From positions 63,383,251 through 63,447,250 of the forward strand of contig OX123188.2 of the NCBI GenBank assembly GCA_944739405.2: 64,000 nucleotides of DNA, written 5' to 3'. This document shows, piece after piece, positions 20,822-30,823 of the stretch. Each line of letters begins with the position of its first letter. Position 1 is the stretch's first letter. The notes under the pieces were generated by a model. That model saw nothing but the letters and a program-made list of their open reading frames with translations, did no database searches and was not told where the DNA came from. Origin of the DNA: Euclidia mi (taxonomy: Eukaryota > Arthropoda > Insecta > Lepidoptera > Erebidae). Position numbers and translations under genes: made by a program.

Positions 20822-21489
20822 GTGTCAGTCTTTGCCACTCGCCTCTGGGAATACGTCGTTTATTCCGAGTGGTGTTTCGCAGCAGAAAATTTCTTGGTAC
20901 TGGAAGGCATGAAACATTGCATAAAGGCAGAACCAGATAAAGAAATTTCAAGCGCTGATGACGAAAAAACGAAAGCAAAATTGATAATGACTATCGACCC
21001 GTCATTGTATGTCCACGTAAAAAATGTAAAATCGTCAAAAGAATTATGGCATAAATTACAGCAATTATTTGACGATAGTGGATTTTCAAGAAGAATAAGT
21101 CTAATAAGAAATTTAATTTCAATCCGGCGAGAAAACTGCACTTCAATGACGTCATATGTGACGCAGATTATTGATACAGCGCAAAAACTAAGCGGAACAG
21201 GCTTTGAGATAAATGATCAGTGGACAGGGTCATTGTTGTTGGCTGGATTGCCTGATCGTTTTGCACCAATGATCATGGCAATAGAACATTCAGGAATTTC
21301 CATTACAGCAGACAATATCAAAACGAAACTTTTGATATGGAGTCAGTAGAATACGAAAGCGAAATGAACGGTGCTTTTATTAGTCATGCAAAGCAAAATA
21401 AAAAGAATTTGTCTATGGCCAAGAAAAAGTATAATGCTGACAGTACTGTTCTGTCAAAGTCAAACACGGCAGTGAAATGCTACCGGTGT
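20822..21489 (+). pseudogene. Copia gag, 5'-deleted and frameshifted
   Basis: Residues AENFLVLEGMKHCI, KELWHKLQQLF, SYVTQIIDTAQKLSG and LLLAGLPDRFAPM match Copia gag (UBN2/Retrotran_gag family). The frame runs directly out of LTR sequence near 20866, so the leader, primer-binding site and gag N-terminus are missing. A one-base loss near 21334 gives an early stop. The correct frame then continues to the CYRCK half of a zinc knuckle, which is cut by the hAT-like MITE. Confidence 0.85.
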
Positions 21490-21497
21490 AAACAAAT

Positions 21498-22132
21498 TAG
21501 GCATGTGTCGTTATGAGTTTTACACATAACGTTACGTTATCGTTATAGCGAAACTCATAACGTTGTCATAACTGTCTATATTTCATAACTAGCTATATTT
21601 TCTGATAGCGTAATCTGAACACATGTACATATAGTTGTAATTAACGAAACTAACGCATAACTGCAACTGATTATATTTTAGATTAAACTTAACCGATAAA
21701 ATTAACTTCCCTTCATACTTTGTCCAGGCTTAGGACTGGCTGTGGTACTATTAGGCATAAATTATTTATGGAAAATATAATGATCGATAAATACCTACTT
21801 ACCTATTATGAAATTATATTAAAAAGCTAATTTTCAAAAGTAATTATTTTATCACATGGTAATCAATTTTCAAAGTACGCCCTCTATTAGGAAAGGGTGA
21901 TGAAAGCGTTGTTTTCACTTTAACCAGTGAGGGTTTAGTTCGTTACAATATAACTAATAACTACGTCGCTGCTGCTCGGGAGTCGCACCTCGCAGCGCCA
22001 CCCCGCGACGCGTTGCGGCGTTATACTCGTTATGAAATATAGATAGTTATACAATATACATATAACTATCTATACGTTATATGGGATATAACCGTTGTCA
22101 TAACGCTCTATACGTTATAACGCTCACTCCTA
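21498..22132. mobile_element. hAT-like MITE inside the Copia gag zinc knuckle
   Basis: 635 bp flanked by an exact 8-bp duplication, aaacaaat (21490-21497 and 22133-22140). Ends are taggcatgtgtcgttatgag and, in reverse, taggagtgagcgttataacg, with many cgttat motifs in both subterminal regions. An 8-bp duplication with TAG/CAG ends points to the hAT superfamily. No transposase ORF. Removing it restores the CX2CX4HX4C spacing of the knuckle. Confidence 0.87.
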
Positions 22133-22140
22133 AAACAAAT

Positions 22141-23911
22141 CGGCCATTACAAAAGTCAGTGCATGAATGAAAATAATTTTGCACAGAAGAAAAATACTGA
22201 AAGAGTGCAATCAAACGCATTCAGTGCTGTATTTTTAAGTGCGAATTTCAACAAAAATGAGTGGTATATTGACTCCGGGTCAAGTGTACACCTAACAGCT
22301 AATGAAAGTTGGGTAATGAATGCCAAATACGCACAAAACAAAGAAATTGTCGTAGCTAATAGCGAGAAGTTGACTGTATTATGTTCTGGCAATGTTAAAA
22401 TAACTACTACAACTGATGATTGCGAGTACGACATCGTGGTAGAAGACGTACGCTGTATACCATCTCTGACTACTAACCTACTATCAGTCAGTCAATTAAT
22501 TAGAAAAGGAAATAGTGTGTCTTTTACAGAAAAAGGCTGTTATGTTTACAATAAAAAGAAACAGTTAGTCGCTACAGCAGTATTAGTCAATGGAGTATAC
22601 AAGGTAAACTTGATATCTCAGGAGTATTTGGCTGCATCAGCTGTATCAGGAGTAACATGGCATCGCAGATTAGGACATGTCAACAAGGAATATTTAAATA
22701 AAATGAAGAATGCTGTCTTGGGAATGTCATTTGATGAGAAAATAGATATAAGCAAGGCTTCTTGCACAACATGCTGTGAAGGTAAACAGTGTCGATTACC
22801 ATTTAAAGGCAGTGGACAGAGAAGCAGTAACTTGCTAGATTTAGTGCACACAGATATTTGTGGCCCTATGGAGACTACATCGATAGGAGGAGCAAGGTAT
22901 TTCTTGTTATTTGTCGATGACTACAGTTGCTTTACGTTTGTTTATTTTCTAAAGCACAAGAATGAAGCTCTGAAGGTTTTCAAGAACTTCAAAGCACAGG
23001 TGGAAAATCAAACAAATAGAACAATTAAAGTGATAAGAAGCGATACTGGTTTAGAGTATTGCAATAAGGAATTTGGAGATTACCTAAACAGTGCTGGTAT
23101 TATCCACCAGAAAAGCAACCCATACAGCCCAGAACAAAATGGTTTGTGCGAAAGATACAATCGCACAGTCGTAGAAAAAGCAAGATGTCTACTGTTTGAT
23201 GCAAACCTGGGAAAAGAGTTTTGGGGTGAGGCCACCAATACGGCAGTGTATCTGCAGAATAGAACTGTGGCTGCTGCGTTGGATAATAGAACGCCATATG
23301 AATTATGGACTGGCACGAAACCAGATATCAGTGATATCAGAATATTCGGTAGCACTGTCATGCTACATGTTGCTAAACAAAAGCATGCAAAATGGTATAA
23401 GAAATCTGTAAAATGTATTCTTACAGGATATCCAGATAATATAAAAGGATACAGAGTCTATAATCCAGAATCAAGGACTGTGTTCACATTAAGGGATGTG
23501 GTTATTATTGAACCACAAATAAATTCTGAATGTACGATTCTAGTACAAGACCAGAATGTTGCTTCAGTGGGGGATGACATTAAACCAGGACAAGCCCAGA
23601 AGGTTGAATCAACATCTAGTCTAGAAGATAAACAAGTCCAGAAGGTAACAAATTTGGAATCTATATCTAGTCTTGAAGATAACAGTGAAAATGACTATGA
23701 AGACTCAGAGAGTATACTTCCGTGTGAAAATGAAGCTTTCATGGACAGACCCAGACGAACACGGAAACCACCAGAGAGATATGGTATGTTGAATCTTTGT
23801 ACCAGTACAAACGCTGAAACCTATGAAGATGGGGCAGGTTTGACGCTGCAACGGACCAGAAAAGAAACAGTGGATGTTGTCCATGCAAGAAGAAAAGTTA
23901 AAAGAAAATGA
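22141..23911 (+). pseudogene. Copia protease and integrase
   Basis: The long open frame starts at the second half of the gag zinc knuckle. Protease motif WYIDSGSSVHLT lies at about residue 33. The pre-integrase HHCC zinc region is WHRRLGHVNKEYL ... CTTCCEGK. The integrase core has Asp in VHTDICGP, Asp in RSDTGLEY and Glu in EQNGLCERYNRT, all three present. The C-terminal Copia segment (FGSTVMLHV, GYPDNIKGYRVYNP) follows. The frame ends in unrelated sequence after RRTRKPPERYG, where the RT should start. Integrase itself shows no break. Confidence 0.88.
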
Positions 23912-24534
23912 TGCATGGGAATTATATGATAGTTCACAAGATGGTAGGGTTGTGCAGTGTAAGTGAGTGCTTAGTGTTAACAAAGTTCGGTTCCATGCAT
24001 GTTTAGTTACTATATTTGTCAAATATTAGTTATAGGGAGATCTAAGATAGATCTATGTATGTATACAAAAGTTAGAAATATTTTTGTAGAGATTTTTATT
24101 TTTTTCAAATGGTTATAAAGAAACAGAATATTTGAAAAATGTTAGTTAGTATTTCAAACTTAAGAAAGTTATTGGTGTCAATGTGTTAATTAATCTGACA
24201 AATCTATCACATTGAACCAGTCTGATTATATTGATCAGGTGTTACAAAATATTGGTTGTCTAATGTACTTAGCAGTTCTAACCAGGCCTGATATTACTTA
24301 TGCAGTTGGATTTTTGAGTTACTTTTACAATTGCTATTCTAGAGGACATTGTGCAATGTAAAGCGTCTATTGAGATATTTTACTTTTGTATTGAATGTGT
24401 AGTATATACAATTGTAAATGTGAAGTAATTTGCCTACAGCTAAGATGCCAGCTGATGTATTAAGTTTTTGGATATATTAGGTATTCAAAGATTGTAATAA
24501 TTGTGTATATACATATTGTTAGATATAGTGGGGG
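23912..24534 (+). pseudogene. Remnant of Copia RT/RNase H
   Basis: Most of RT is missing. Near 24255-24400 the plus strand still reads GCLMYLAVLTRPDITYAVGF and RLLRYF, the conserved junction between Copia RT and RNase H. The surrounding sequence is AT-rich and full of stops. The deletion removed the catalytic YVDD region. Confidence 0.75.
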
Positions 24535-24717
24535 TGTTGAAGGTTTAATATCTACACAGTATGTATTAGCACTGGCCATGTATCGTACTGGCCATCTGTC
24601 TTTTATTGTCACTAGACATATAGACATATATTTTAAATGATGTGTTTACTTCTGTGGTTCCAAATAAAACGTGTCAGTCTTTGCCACTCGCCTCTGGGAA
24701 TACGTCGTTTTATTTCA
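24535..24717 (+). repeat. Copia 3' LTR
   Basis: 183 bp, tgttgaagg...ttatttca, preceded by a purine tract. It is the uninterrupted reference copy that shows where the TTAA MITE entered the left LTR. It contains an aataaa at about 24663 that may serve as poly(A) signal. Confidence 0.88.
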
Positions 24718-25199
24718 AACAATCTAACCATTTACACTATTTTAGCTATTTTGTAACGTTTTGACACGTCCGGGAACCGAACCCGGTGTACCGCACGATT
24801 AGATAACACTGATTTTAACGATTTTCACTCGCGGTTTCGAATACACTATTCACTGTCATAGTTTTAATGTCTGTCGCGAACAAATAGTATAGAGTATTCA
24901 AATTAGTTTCAACCAACAGTATACAGATTTTGCAAGATAATGTTATGTAGGTAGTTATCACATTTTAGAGGTTTATTTATAGACTAGAATCCTTTATTTA
25001 AAATAAAACATCTTTGCTACGAAATCTTTAGTAAGTAATTACGTTATAAAATATATTATTATAAATTATTTTATAAGAAACTTAAATATGAATTATTATT
25101 ATAGATTATTTTAACCGTTGTAAGACCATAACTGCAATAGCAATGATTGGTTAGCATTTGGTTCATGGTATAGTTCCCAACAACTCTTACAGGAAAGAG

Positions 25200-25207
25200 T
25201 ATAAATA
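25200..25207 (+). promoter_or_regulatory. Candidate TATA box
   Basis: tataaata, about 57 bp before an ATG and about 30 bp before acagatta. Spacing fits a polymerase II core promoter. It could be chance in AT-rich DNA. Confidence 0.35.
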
Positions 25208-25256
25208 GCCAACTTTCGCTTAGCGGTAATACAGATTACATTACTTAGCAGTAAAT

Positions 25257-25501
25257 ATGTTTCTAATGGAGGTAATTATACACTGTTGTTAAAAAAGTAG
25301 TGTTACAATCCTTTTACATAATACGTATTTACTTGTTGAACGTCGTCAACTATTCTCATTCTCTTCAATCAGTCTTACATATTATTGCAAAATTACCTCG
25401 CCCAACAGAACATATCCACTAGCCTCTTTGCAGCACCACAGCCACTGCGTCGAAGACAGATCGTGCTCCGTCGTCAGCAAAACGGCGATGATGTTCTTTA
25501 G
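25257..25501 (+). CDS. Candidate two-exon small gene (unrecognised)
   Basis: ATG at 25257 opens a five-codon first exon (MFLME) ending at a consensus donor gtaatt (25272). A pyrimidine-rich tract and cttcaatcag acceptor end at 25372. Joining them keeps the frame and gives 47 residues ending in TAG at 25501, with a basic patch (PLRRRQIVLRRQQ). A very short first exon behind a TATA box is common in insect genes for small secreted or cuticle proteins. However, the peptide lacks a clear signal sequence and I do not recognise it. It could instead be the start of a gene whose other exons were displaced by the insertions to the right. Confidence 0.25.
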
Positions 25502-26052
25502 TCAGCGTCATGGGATTTCGACAAGGATGCTCTGAAACTGACAATTGGATGTATTAGTAATGTGAGGTGGACACAATCCCACTTCTGATAATAGATAGGG
25601 TTATTATGAATATAGGTATAGATACAAGGTATATGGCCTATATATAGTATTTTAGTCATATTTGTCAATGGTTTGAAAAAGAAAATAGACAACTATCAAT
25701 TCTTACTTTCATTTATTCAGTTTGTCACAAGAATATATCTTAGATAAAGATACATTTACATTTACCGCCACTCTTGGCCATTCTTTAAATAGTAATTATT
25801 GTTTATAAAAGTAGTACAAACTATATCATATTTATAATATTGGGTAGCAAAGTTGTGGGTAGTTCAATATATCAAATATAACATTAAGGCGAGGTTGCAG
25901 TACAGTGCGTAGCTCAAACTCACCCCCCGCAAAAACAATAACACGGGGGTGGCGTCAGCGAGTGAGCGGGGGGAGGGGAGGGGGGGTATCGTGTGTGCGT
26001 GTGCCACAGCGCAGCGTAAAAAAACTGTAGATGAGTTATGCGAACTTCAAAA

Positions 26053-26134
26053 GTGGCACATTAAAAACAGGCTAAATGTCTCATTTGGCTTTAGTGGCAC
26101 ATTAAAAACAGGCTAACTGTATCATTTGGCTTTA
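26053..26134. repeat. Tandem duplication of 41 bp
   Basis: Two adjacent copies of gtggcacattaaaaacaggc plus 21 bases, with three differences, inside the TTAA element. Confidence 0.85.
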
Positions 26135-26201
26135 GTCGCGTACGCGCTGCGGTCGGAAGCGCTCGCTCTTTTACTCGCGTGTGTGTACGTTACATTTGAA
26201 A

Positions 26202-26282
26202 ATGCCGTCGTGTCTAATGAGATTTTGCACAAACTATAATAGGAAAATGACTAAAAGTTATGAAATCACTTCTCATTCATGA
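26202..26282 (+). pseudogene. THAP-domain start (transposase remnant)
   Basis: 26 codons: MPSCLMRFCTNYNRK followed by MTKSYEITSHS and TGA. The spacing M-P-x-C-x4-C and the later ITSHS in the place of the family's I/V-x-F-H fit the first third of a THAP zinc finger. A gtaata donor-like site overlaps the stop, so this may have been a first exon. Nothing downstream could be matched to the rest of the domain. THAP fingers bind transposon ends in Kolobok and P elements. Confidence 0.5.
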
Positions 26283-26640
26283 GTAATATAATATTACAAC
26301 GTTTTATTTACAATTTATAATAAATTCAGTATCACAAATAATAGAGTGAATAAAAAAAATGGCATTTAGCGAGTGTAAAAGAGAAGCAGTATTGTGCGTG
26401 TACAAAGACTAAAAAACAAAGTATCCAGATGGGACATTCGTAATAATAAAATACTGATGTGTGTTTTTGTTAAGTAATAAAAGTGATTAGAGGCTGAATC
26501 AACACAATATATTATTATTATAGAAATACAAAATCATACGTAAGTTACAAACATTGACGGATGATCAAAGTCCATTCACTTGTTCTTGTTTTTCTCCTTT
26601 TAGTATTAAACAACTAAGTAGGTTGTACTGCACAGTTCTC

Positions 26641-27913
26641 GCTGCCGACCCACCGTACCCCTGGCAGTACCCCTGGGGTATGGTGGGTATTTCAAAGCTT
26701 AACCGTTCTCGCAGATAATATTGTTGTGTAATAAGTTTATTAATTTCATTTCGTTAATTTCAAGTTCCACTATTTTATAGGATCATTCCCAGTAGCCCTA
26801 TTAAACAGTTCTATGATAAAACTGTCCTAATTCTATTAGCACAACTTGATGAGGAGAATAGAACGAATGGGATAAGTAATAGGAAATGTCCCAGTCTAGT
26901 TCTATGTATTTTTTTACAAGGGTATTCAATAGAACTACTGGGAATTATCCGTAGTGTCACGACATCGCGCTCATATATCCGAATGAATATGTTTTGTAGA
27001 CGTTCATTTGTTTAAGGTGTAAAACAAATGAAAGTCTACAAAAAAATGAACGCCTACAAAACAAATGACTTACAGAAAGTGATCAGCTATCGATAGTGAT
27101 TGCAGAAAACAGGTGCATGCGATTTTCAACCTAATTGACATTAGTCAGAATTTATAATTTTATTACCGTAATAATGCCAGAAAGCGAGAAAACACAAAAA
27201 ACAAAGTTTGTCATGAATTGTCAATAAGGTCGAAAATCGGATGCACCTGTTTTTTGCAATCACTATCGATAGCTGATCACTTTCTGGTAGTCATTTGTTT
27301 TGTAGACGTTCATTTGTTTTGTAGACGTTCAATTGTTTTGTAGACGTTCATTCGTTTAACACATTTTTATACATACATATTTATTCGGATTGTGAGCGCG
27401 ATGTTGTGACACTACCCTTGTAATACATACATAGAACTAGTGGGGAATTTCCTATAACTGTTTCCTATTAGTTCTATTCTTCTCATCAAGTTGCGCTAAT
27501 AGAACATGTGGAAAAAAGTATCACTAGCTCTATCATAGAACTGTTCAATAGAACTAATGGGAATGATCCGACAGCGCTAATATGATGATGATGACGGGTC
27601 TTCAACAGTACCACAGATTATACCTATAATATACAAAGCATTATAACCATTAGCAGTAATACCTAAACGCTTTATTCTCTAATTTATCTCCTTGTTGCTC
27701 TATATCATCGTACTAGCGCTTGTCTTCGCTTGTCTAAAAATACAAAAACGTAAGTAGTAAGTCATTATCATACGAGAGATAACACTGTTCAGTTTAATGT
27801 CCACGTAGCACGTTGGTACAACACTACGAGCATTTCAGCCAGGAGTACGGTTAAGCTTTAAAAGACCCACCATACCTCCAGGGGTAATGCCAGGGCTACG
27901 GTGGGTCCGCAGC
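26641..27913. repeat. Inverted-repeat pair enclosing a foldback element
   Basis: 66-bp ends (26641-26706 and 27848-27913) are reverse complements with a few changes. Each end is itself nearly palindromic (gacccaccgtacccctgg ... ggggtatggtgggt). Between them lies the foldback at 26780-27569. It looks like a hairpin-ended MITE that received another insertion. Confidence 0.75.
26780..27569. mobile_element. Foldback element with about 360-bp arms
   Basis: The ends are ggatcattccc and its complement. The two halves can be aligned as reverse complements almost to the centre (about 27145/27225). Shared blocks include 'acagttctatgat', 'gcgctca', 'caaatgaacgtctac' and 'gatcagctatcgatagtgat'. The left arm contains an additional inverted piece ending gaactactgggaattatcc. 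No target duplication or ORF was found. Confidence 0.8.
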
Positions 27914-28921
27914 GCACAGTTTTTATATTAACGTACTGTATTAGGTTTCCATTGAATGTGAACGAAATGAGAAGAATAAAATGAATTTTTTTAATAAATG
28001 TTATTAATAAATCACATCGACTTTTTATTTACCTACCTTAAATGAATTAATCAAATTTACTTTGAGGCGAATTGAATTTACTCAAGGCAGACAAAGTGAT
28101 CATGTCGCATCTGAGTCAAATTATTGTTTGTGAAACGGTCAGCATGATGTCACAATGCGCGTCGGTACAGAGAGCATATGTTTATTTCTTTTTCGCGCTT
28201 GAGATTAGATGTGCTATCTCACTTACACTTCTTATCTAATTCTTAGTGTGTCGTTTTGACATATTTATATCAGTGTGCGTACGCTTTTCGCGATGCGTGC
28301 CACTTGTAAGCGCCGGTTACCTTGTCAGTAACCTGTCTACGGTTTCTTACTAGTATGTCTATGGTTTGAACGAATGAGTTTGGAATACGAATTTCTTTGT
28401 ACTTTTGCGAAAACGTAAATGCGGGGGTGGAGGGGGATTTTGCGGAGCAACGACGTACGTCCGCCCTCAATCACGCCTAGACAGGCACTGATGAATGGCC
28501 GGCGAGCAATATAATGCCAACATTTTGACTATTTTTTTTCTTGGAGAAAAATGAAAGCGAAATTACAAAATCTGTTTTTACCATTTATTTTAAAATAAAG
28601 AGTTGTTTCTATTGATAATACTTTCATATAAATTCATTATGGAATCTCTAAGCAGTACACGTTTAAAATTGTGATTTAGTGCCATGTTTGACATTTTTTT
28701 TATCGAGCCAATCATTCCAAATCGTGTTTCTATCTTTACGATTTACTAGAAGATATGTTCAACTTTTATATTTTAATTTTTATTCATTAAAAATATCATA
28801 GTTCATAGGACTTTCAGACGTTTAAAAATCTTAAAAAGTACTGCAACCTCGCCTTAATACAATGGATTAGCAACAATATAATTCATTTAGTAATATTGGC
28901 CACAGGTATATCTTTAATATT

Positions 28922-29159
28922 CATCATCATCATCATCAGCCTTTATCAGTCCACTGCTGGACTAGGCCTCTCCTTTGAAAGGAGGAATTGGCCTACTATA
29001 CCACGCTGGCCAAACGGGTTGGTATAGGGTTTGTATCAAGTTTTCCTTCTCTTACAGTGCTGTTTTCTGCATAATATGCTCCCTCTGTCGGCTCTTACGA
29101 CACCCATGGGATGATATGGGGTGGTGACAATCCGTATTCTTAATCCGTCACCACACGGA
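28922..29159 (-). mobile_element. SINE family B, second copy
   Basis: Reverse complement of 4549-4786, inserted in repeat R copy 2. The 7-bp target duplication is taatatt (28915-28921, 29160-29166). Only a few substitutions separate the two copies. Confidence 0.88.
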
Positions 29160-29230
29160 TAATATTACTCTAGGTATATTTACTATGTATATATGTTCAA
29201 TATTTACCACTTTAATATTCACCATAGGTA

Positions 29231-30164
29231 ACGAGGCAACAACTCTATTCCTTAACATGACAGAAGCGAAATCTATTATAATTGGTTTTTGCGAAGCAGA
29301 TTTGAATAGCCTCTGTAAATATTTCTTATATCTGTGGGTGCTACAAAGACATCTAAAGTCTTACATAAGTTGGATGCAAGAGTGTAAAGATAATCTATAT
29401 TTTCATTTTTAGACAGCGGGATATTTCTCAATTCTACACATGAGCTTTTAGTAGTTCTGTCCAAGTATTCAATTCTGTGTTCAAGGCTTTGGATATATGT
29501 TAAGTTCGTCTTTTTCTCCAACTCCAATTTTTCAATTTTCAACTTAATTTCATCATACATACTAGAGATTGAATCCACACTTGCCTTCAATTCTATATTC
29601 TGTGCTCTAATTGCCTCGACAGAATCTAAAAGTTGTTGTTATTTCTGCTCTTGCTTATCAGCCTAATCTTTGAACATCGATTCCATTTTTTTCATGAAAT
29701 GTTTTAATTTTTTCCTGTCTTCGTTTTAGAGGTCTCTGGTTTATATTGGATGGTGTACTTGGAAACTCGGTATTTTTACCAGGTGCGGAGGCAGAGGTAG
29801 GAGACCGTTGCACCGACATTTTCTTAGTTTTTATGAGATGAATGAATTCAAAAAATGTGAATCGTACGTGTCTATCGTTATTTAGGATAAAATAATTTAC
29901 TTTACTTACTGATTAAGGCTTCAAGTATCCACAGTTGAAAGATTTCCCACTATTTGGAGTAATTTTTCTAATGTGGCAACTACGTATATGACAGTTCGTC
30001 TTGACGTGTGATGACAGATGTCAATCTTCTGTGACAATTCACGGATGACAATTCGTATTGACGGCTGGTGACAGTTCAATGCAGCGTAGCTCGCAGACTA
30101 TCTCCGTTTCAATTGTTGCTATCTTCTTCACACCACTACTCTGCGTCTCTTGTTATTTTATGTT
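29231..30164 (-). pseudogene. LINE 5' region with FP-like ORF1, broken
   Basis: On the minus strand a leader of about 330 bp rich in gtcaa-type motifs is followed by an ATG at 29818 (MSVQRSPTSASAPGK). A frameshift near 29690-29640 leads into a 104-codon frame. That frame has a coiled coil (YDEIKLKIEKLELEKK) and then RTTKSSCVELRNIPLSKNEN and LASNLCKTLDV. The last part resembles the baculovirus FP25K-like domain found in ORF1 of some lepidopteran CR1-type LINEs. The element stops at 29231; ORF2 is absent. Confidence 0.65.
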
Positions 30165-30823
30165 AATAGATAGGGTCATTATGTATATTTGTATAGATAC
30201 AAGGTATATGGCCTATATATAGTATTTTAGTCATATTTGCCAATGGTTTGAAAAATAAAATAGACAACTATCAATTCTTACTTTCATTTATTCAGTTTGT
30301 CACAAGAATATATCTTAGATAAAGATAAATTTACATTTACCGCCATTCTTTAAATAGTAATTATTGTTTACAAAAGCAGTACAAACTATATCATATTTAT
30401 AATATTGGGTAGCAAAGTTGTGGGTAGTTCAATATATCAAATATAACATTAATACAATGGATTAGCAACAATATAATTCATTTAGTAATATTGGCCACAG
30501 GTATATCTTTAATATTACTCTAGGTATATTTACTATGTATATATGTTCAATATTTACCACTTTAATATTCACCATAGGTACATATATAATTGATATGGCT
30601 TATTTTACAGCATATGAATCGATTCTATTATATGATATTCCAAGTTCTAAACTTAAAACATCTCACAACTGACAAAACCACCCACAATATCAATTATACA
30701 ATAGCTACGCTATATTACATAGCTTCTGCATTATGTCTATTGACAATACTCTAAATAACACCACAGAAGCAATATAGAATCGTGAAACACAATAATATAA
30801 TAGTCAGAATTATATCGTACCTT

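Larger units (their letters stand above)
20012..24717 (+). mobile_element. Copia-type LTR retrotransposon, internally deleted
   Basis: Inserted in the right LTR of BEL1. aacaa is duplicated at 20007-20011 and 24718-24722, and the ends are TG...CA. LTRs are about 183 bp (24535-24717; left copy 20012-20866 including a 670-bp MITE). Outside the MITE and its extreme end the left LTR matches the right, implying a recent insertion. The order gag, protease, integrase, RT identifies Copia. It is defective: the primer site and gag start are gone, gag is frameshifted and split, and most of RT is deleted. A purine tract (agtggggg) precedes the right LTR. Confidence 0.92.
12675..24882 (-). mobile_element. 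BEL1: BEL/Pao LTR retrotransposon, minus strand, nested insertions
   Basis: Bounded by aatag target duplications (12670-12674 and 24883-24887). LTRs have TG...CA ends (12675-13835 and 19160-24882, the latter interrupted by Copia). Internal order on the minus strand is gag (DUF1759-like, zinc knuckles), aspartic protease, Pao-type RNase H region, then integrase. This is BEL/Pao order. A purine tract (ggcgggagaga on the minus strand) abuts the 3' LTR at 13836. Only about five substitutions separate the LTRs where they align, so insertion is recent. Coding is broken by several frameshifts, and the RT core is absent. Confidence 0.93.
19160..24882 (-). repeat. BEL1 5' LTR (right), split by Copia
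   Basis: LTR sequence at 19160-20011 and 24723-24882, with the Copia element and its aacaa duplication between. Together about 1012 bp. It differs from the left LTR by a few substitutions and the missing 150 bp. The minus-strand sequence just inside it (tttgttggtcctatcgaagc) occupies the primer-binding position, but I could not match it to a particular tRNA. Confidence 0.9.
25888..28853. mobile_element. TTAA-flanked DNA transposon, possibly Kolobok-like
   Basis: 2966 bp with perfect 16-bp inverted ends (ggcgaggttgcagtac) and TTAA on both sides (25884-25887, 28854-28857). Copy 3 of R shows the empty site. Near the left end an ATG opens a THAP-like zinc start (see 26202). TTAA targets together with a THAP-domain protein are the hallmark of the Kolobok superfamily; piggyBac also uses TTAA but lacks THAP. 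No intact transposase remains, and the centre is filled with nested inverted repeats. The superfamily is inference. Confidence 0.72.
25592..29230. repeat. Repeat R, copy 2 (interrupted)
   Basis: R sequence at 25592-25887, 28857-28921 and 29160-29230, with the TTAA element and a SINE between. It stops at ttcaccataggta, where unrelated LINE sequence begins, whereas copies 1 and 3 continue. The left border (taatagatagggt) coincides with that of copy 3. Confidence 0.8.
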
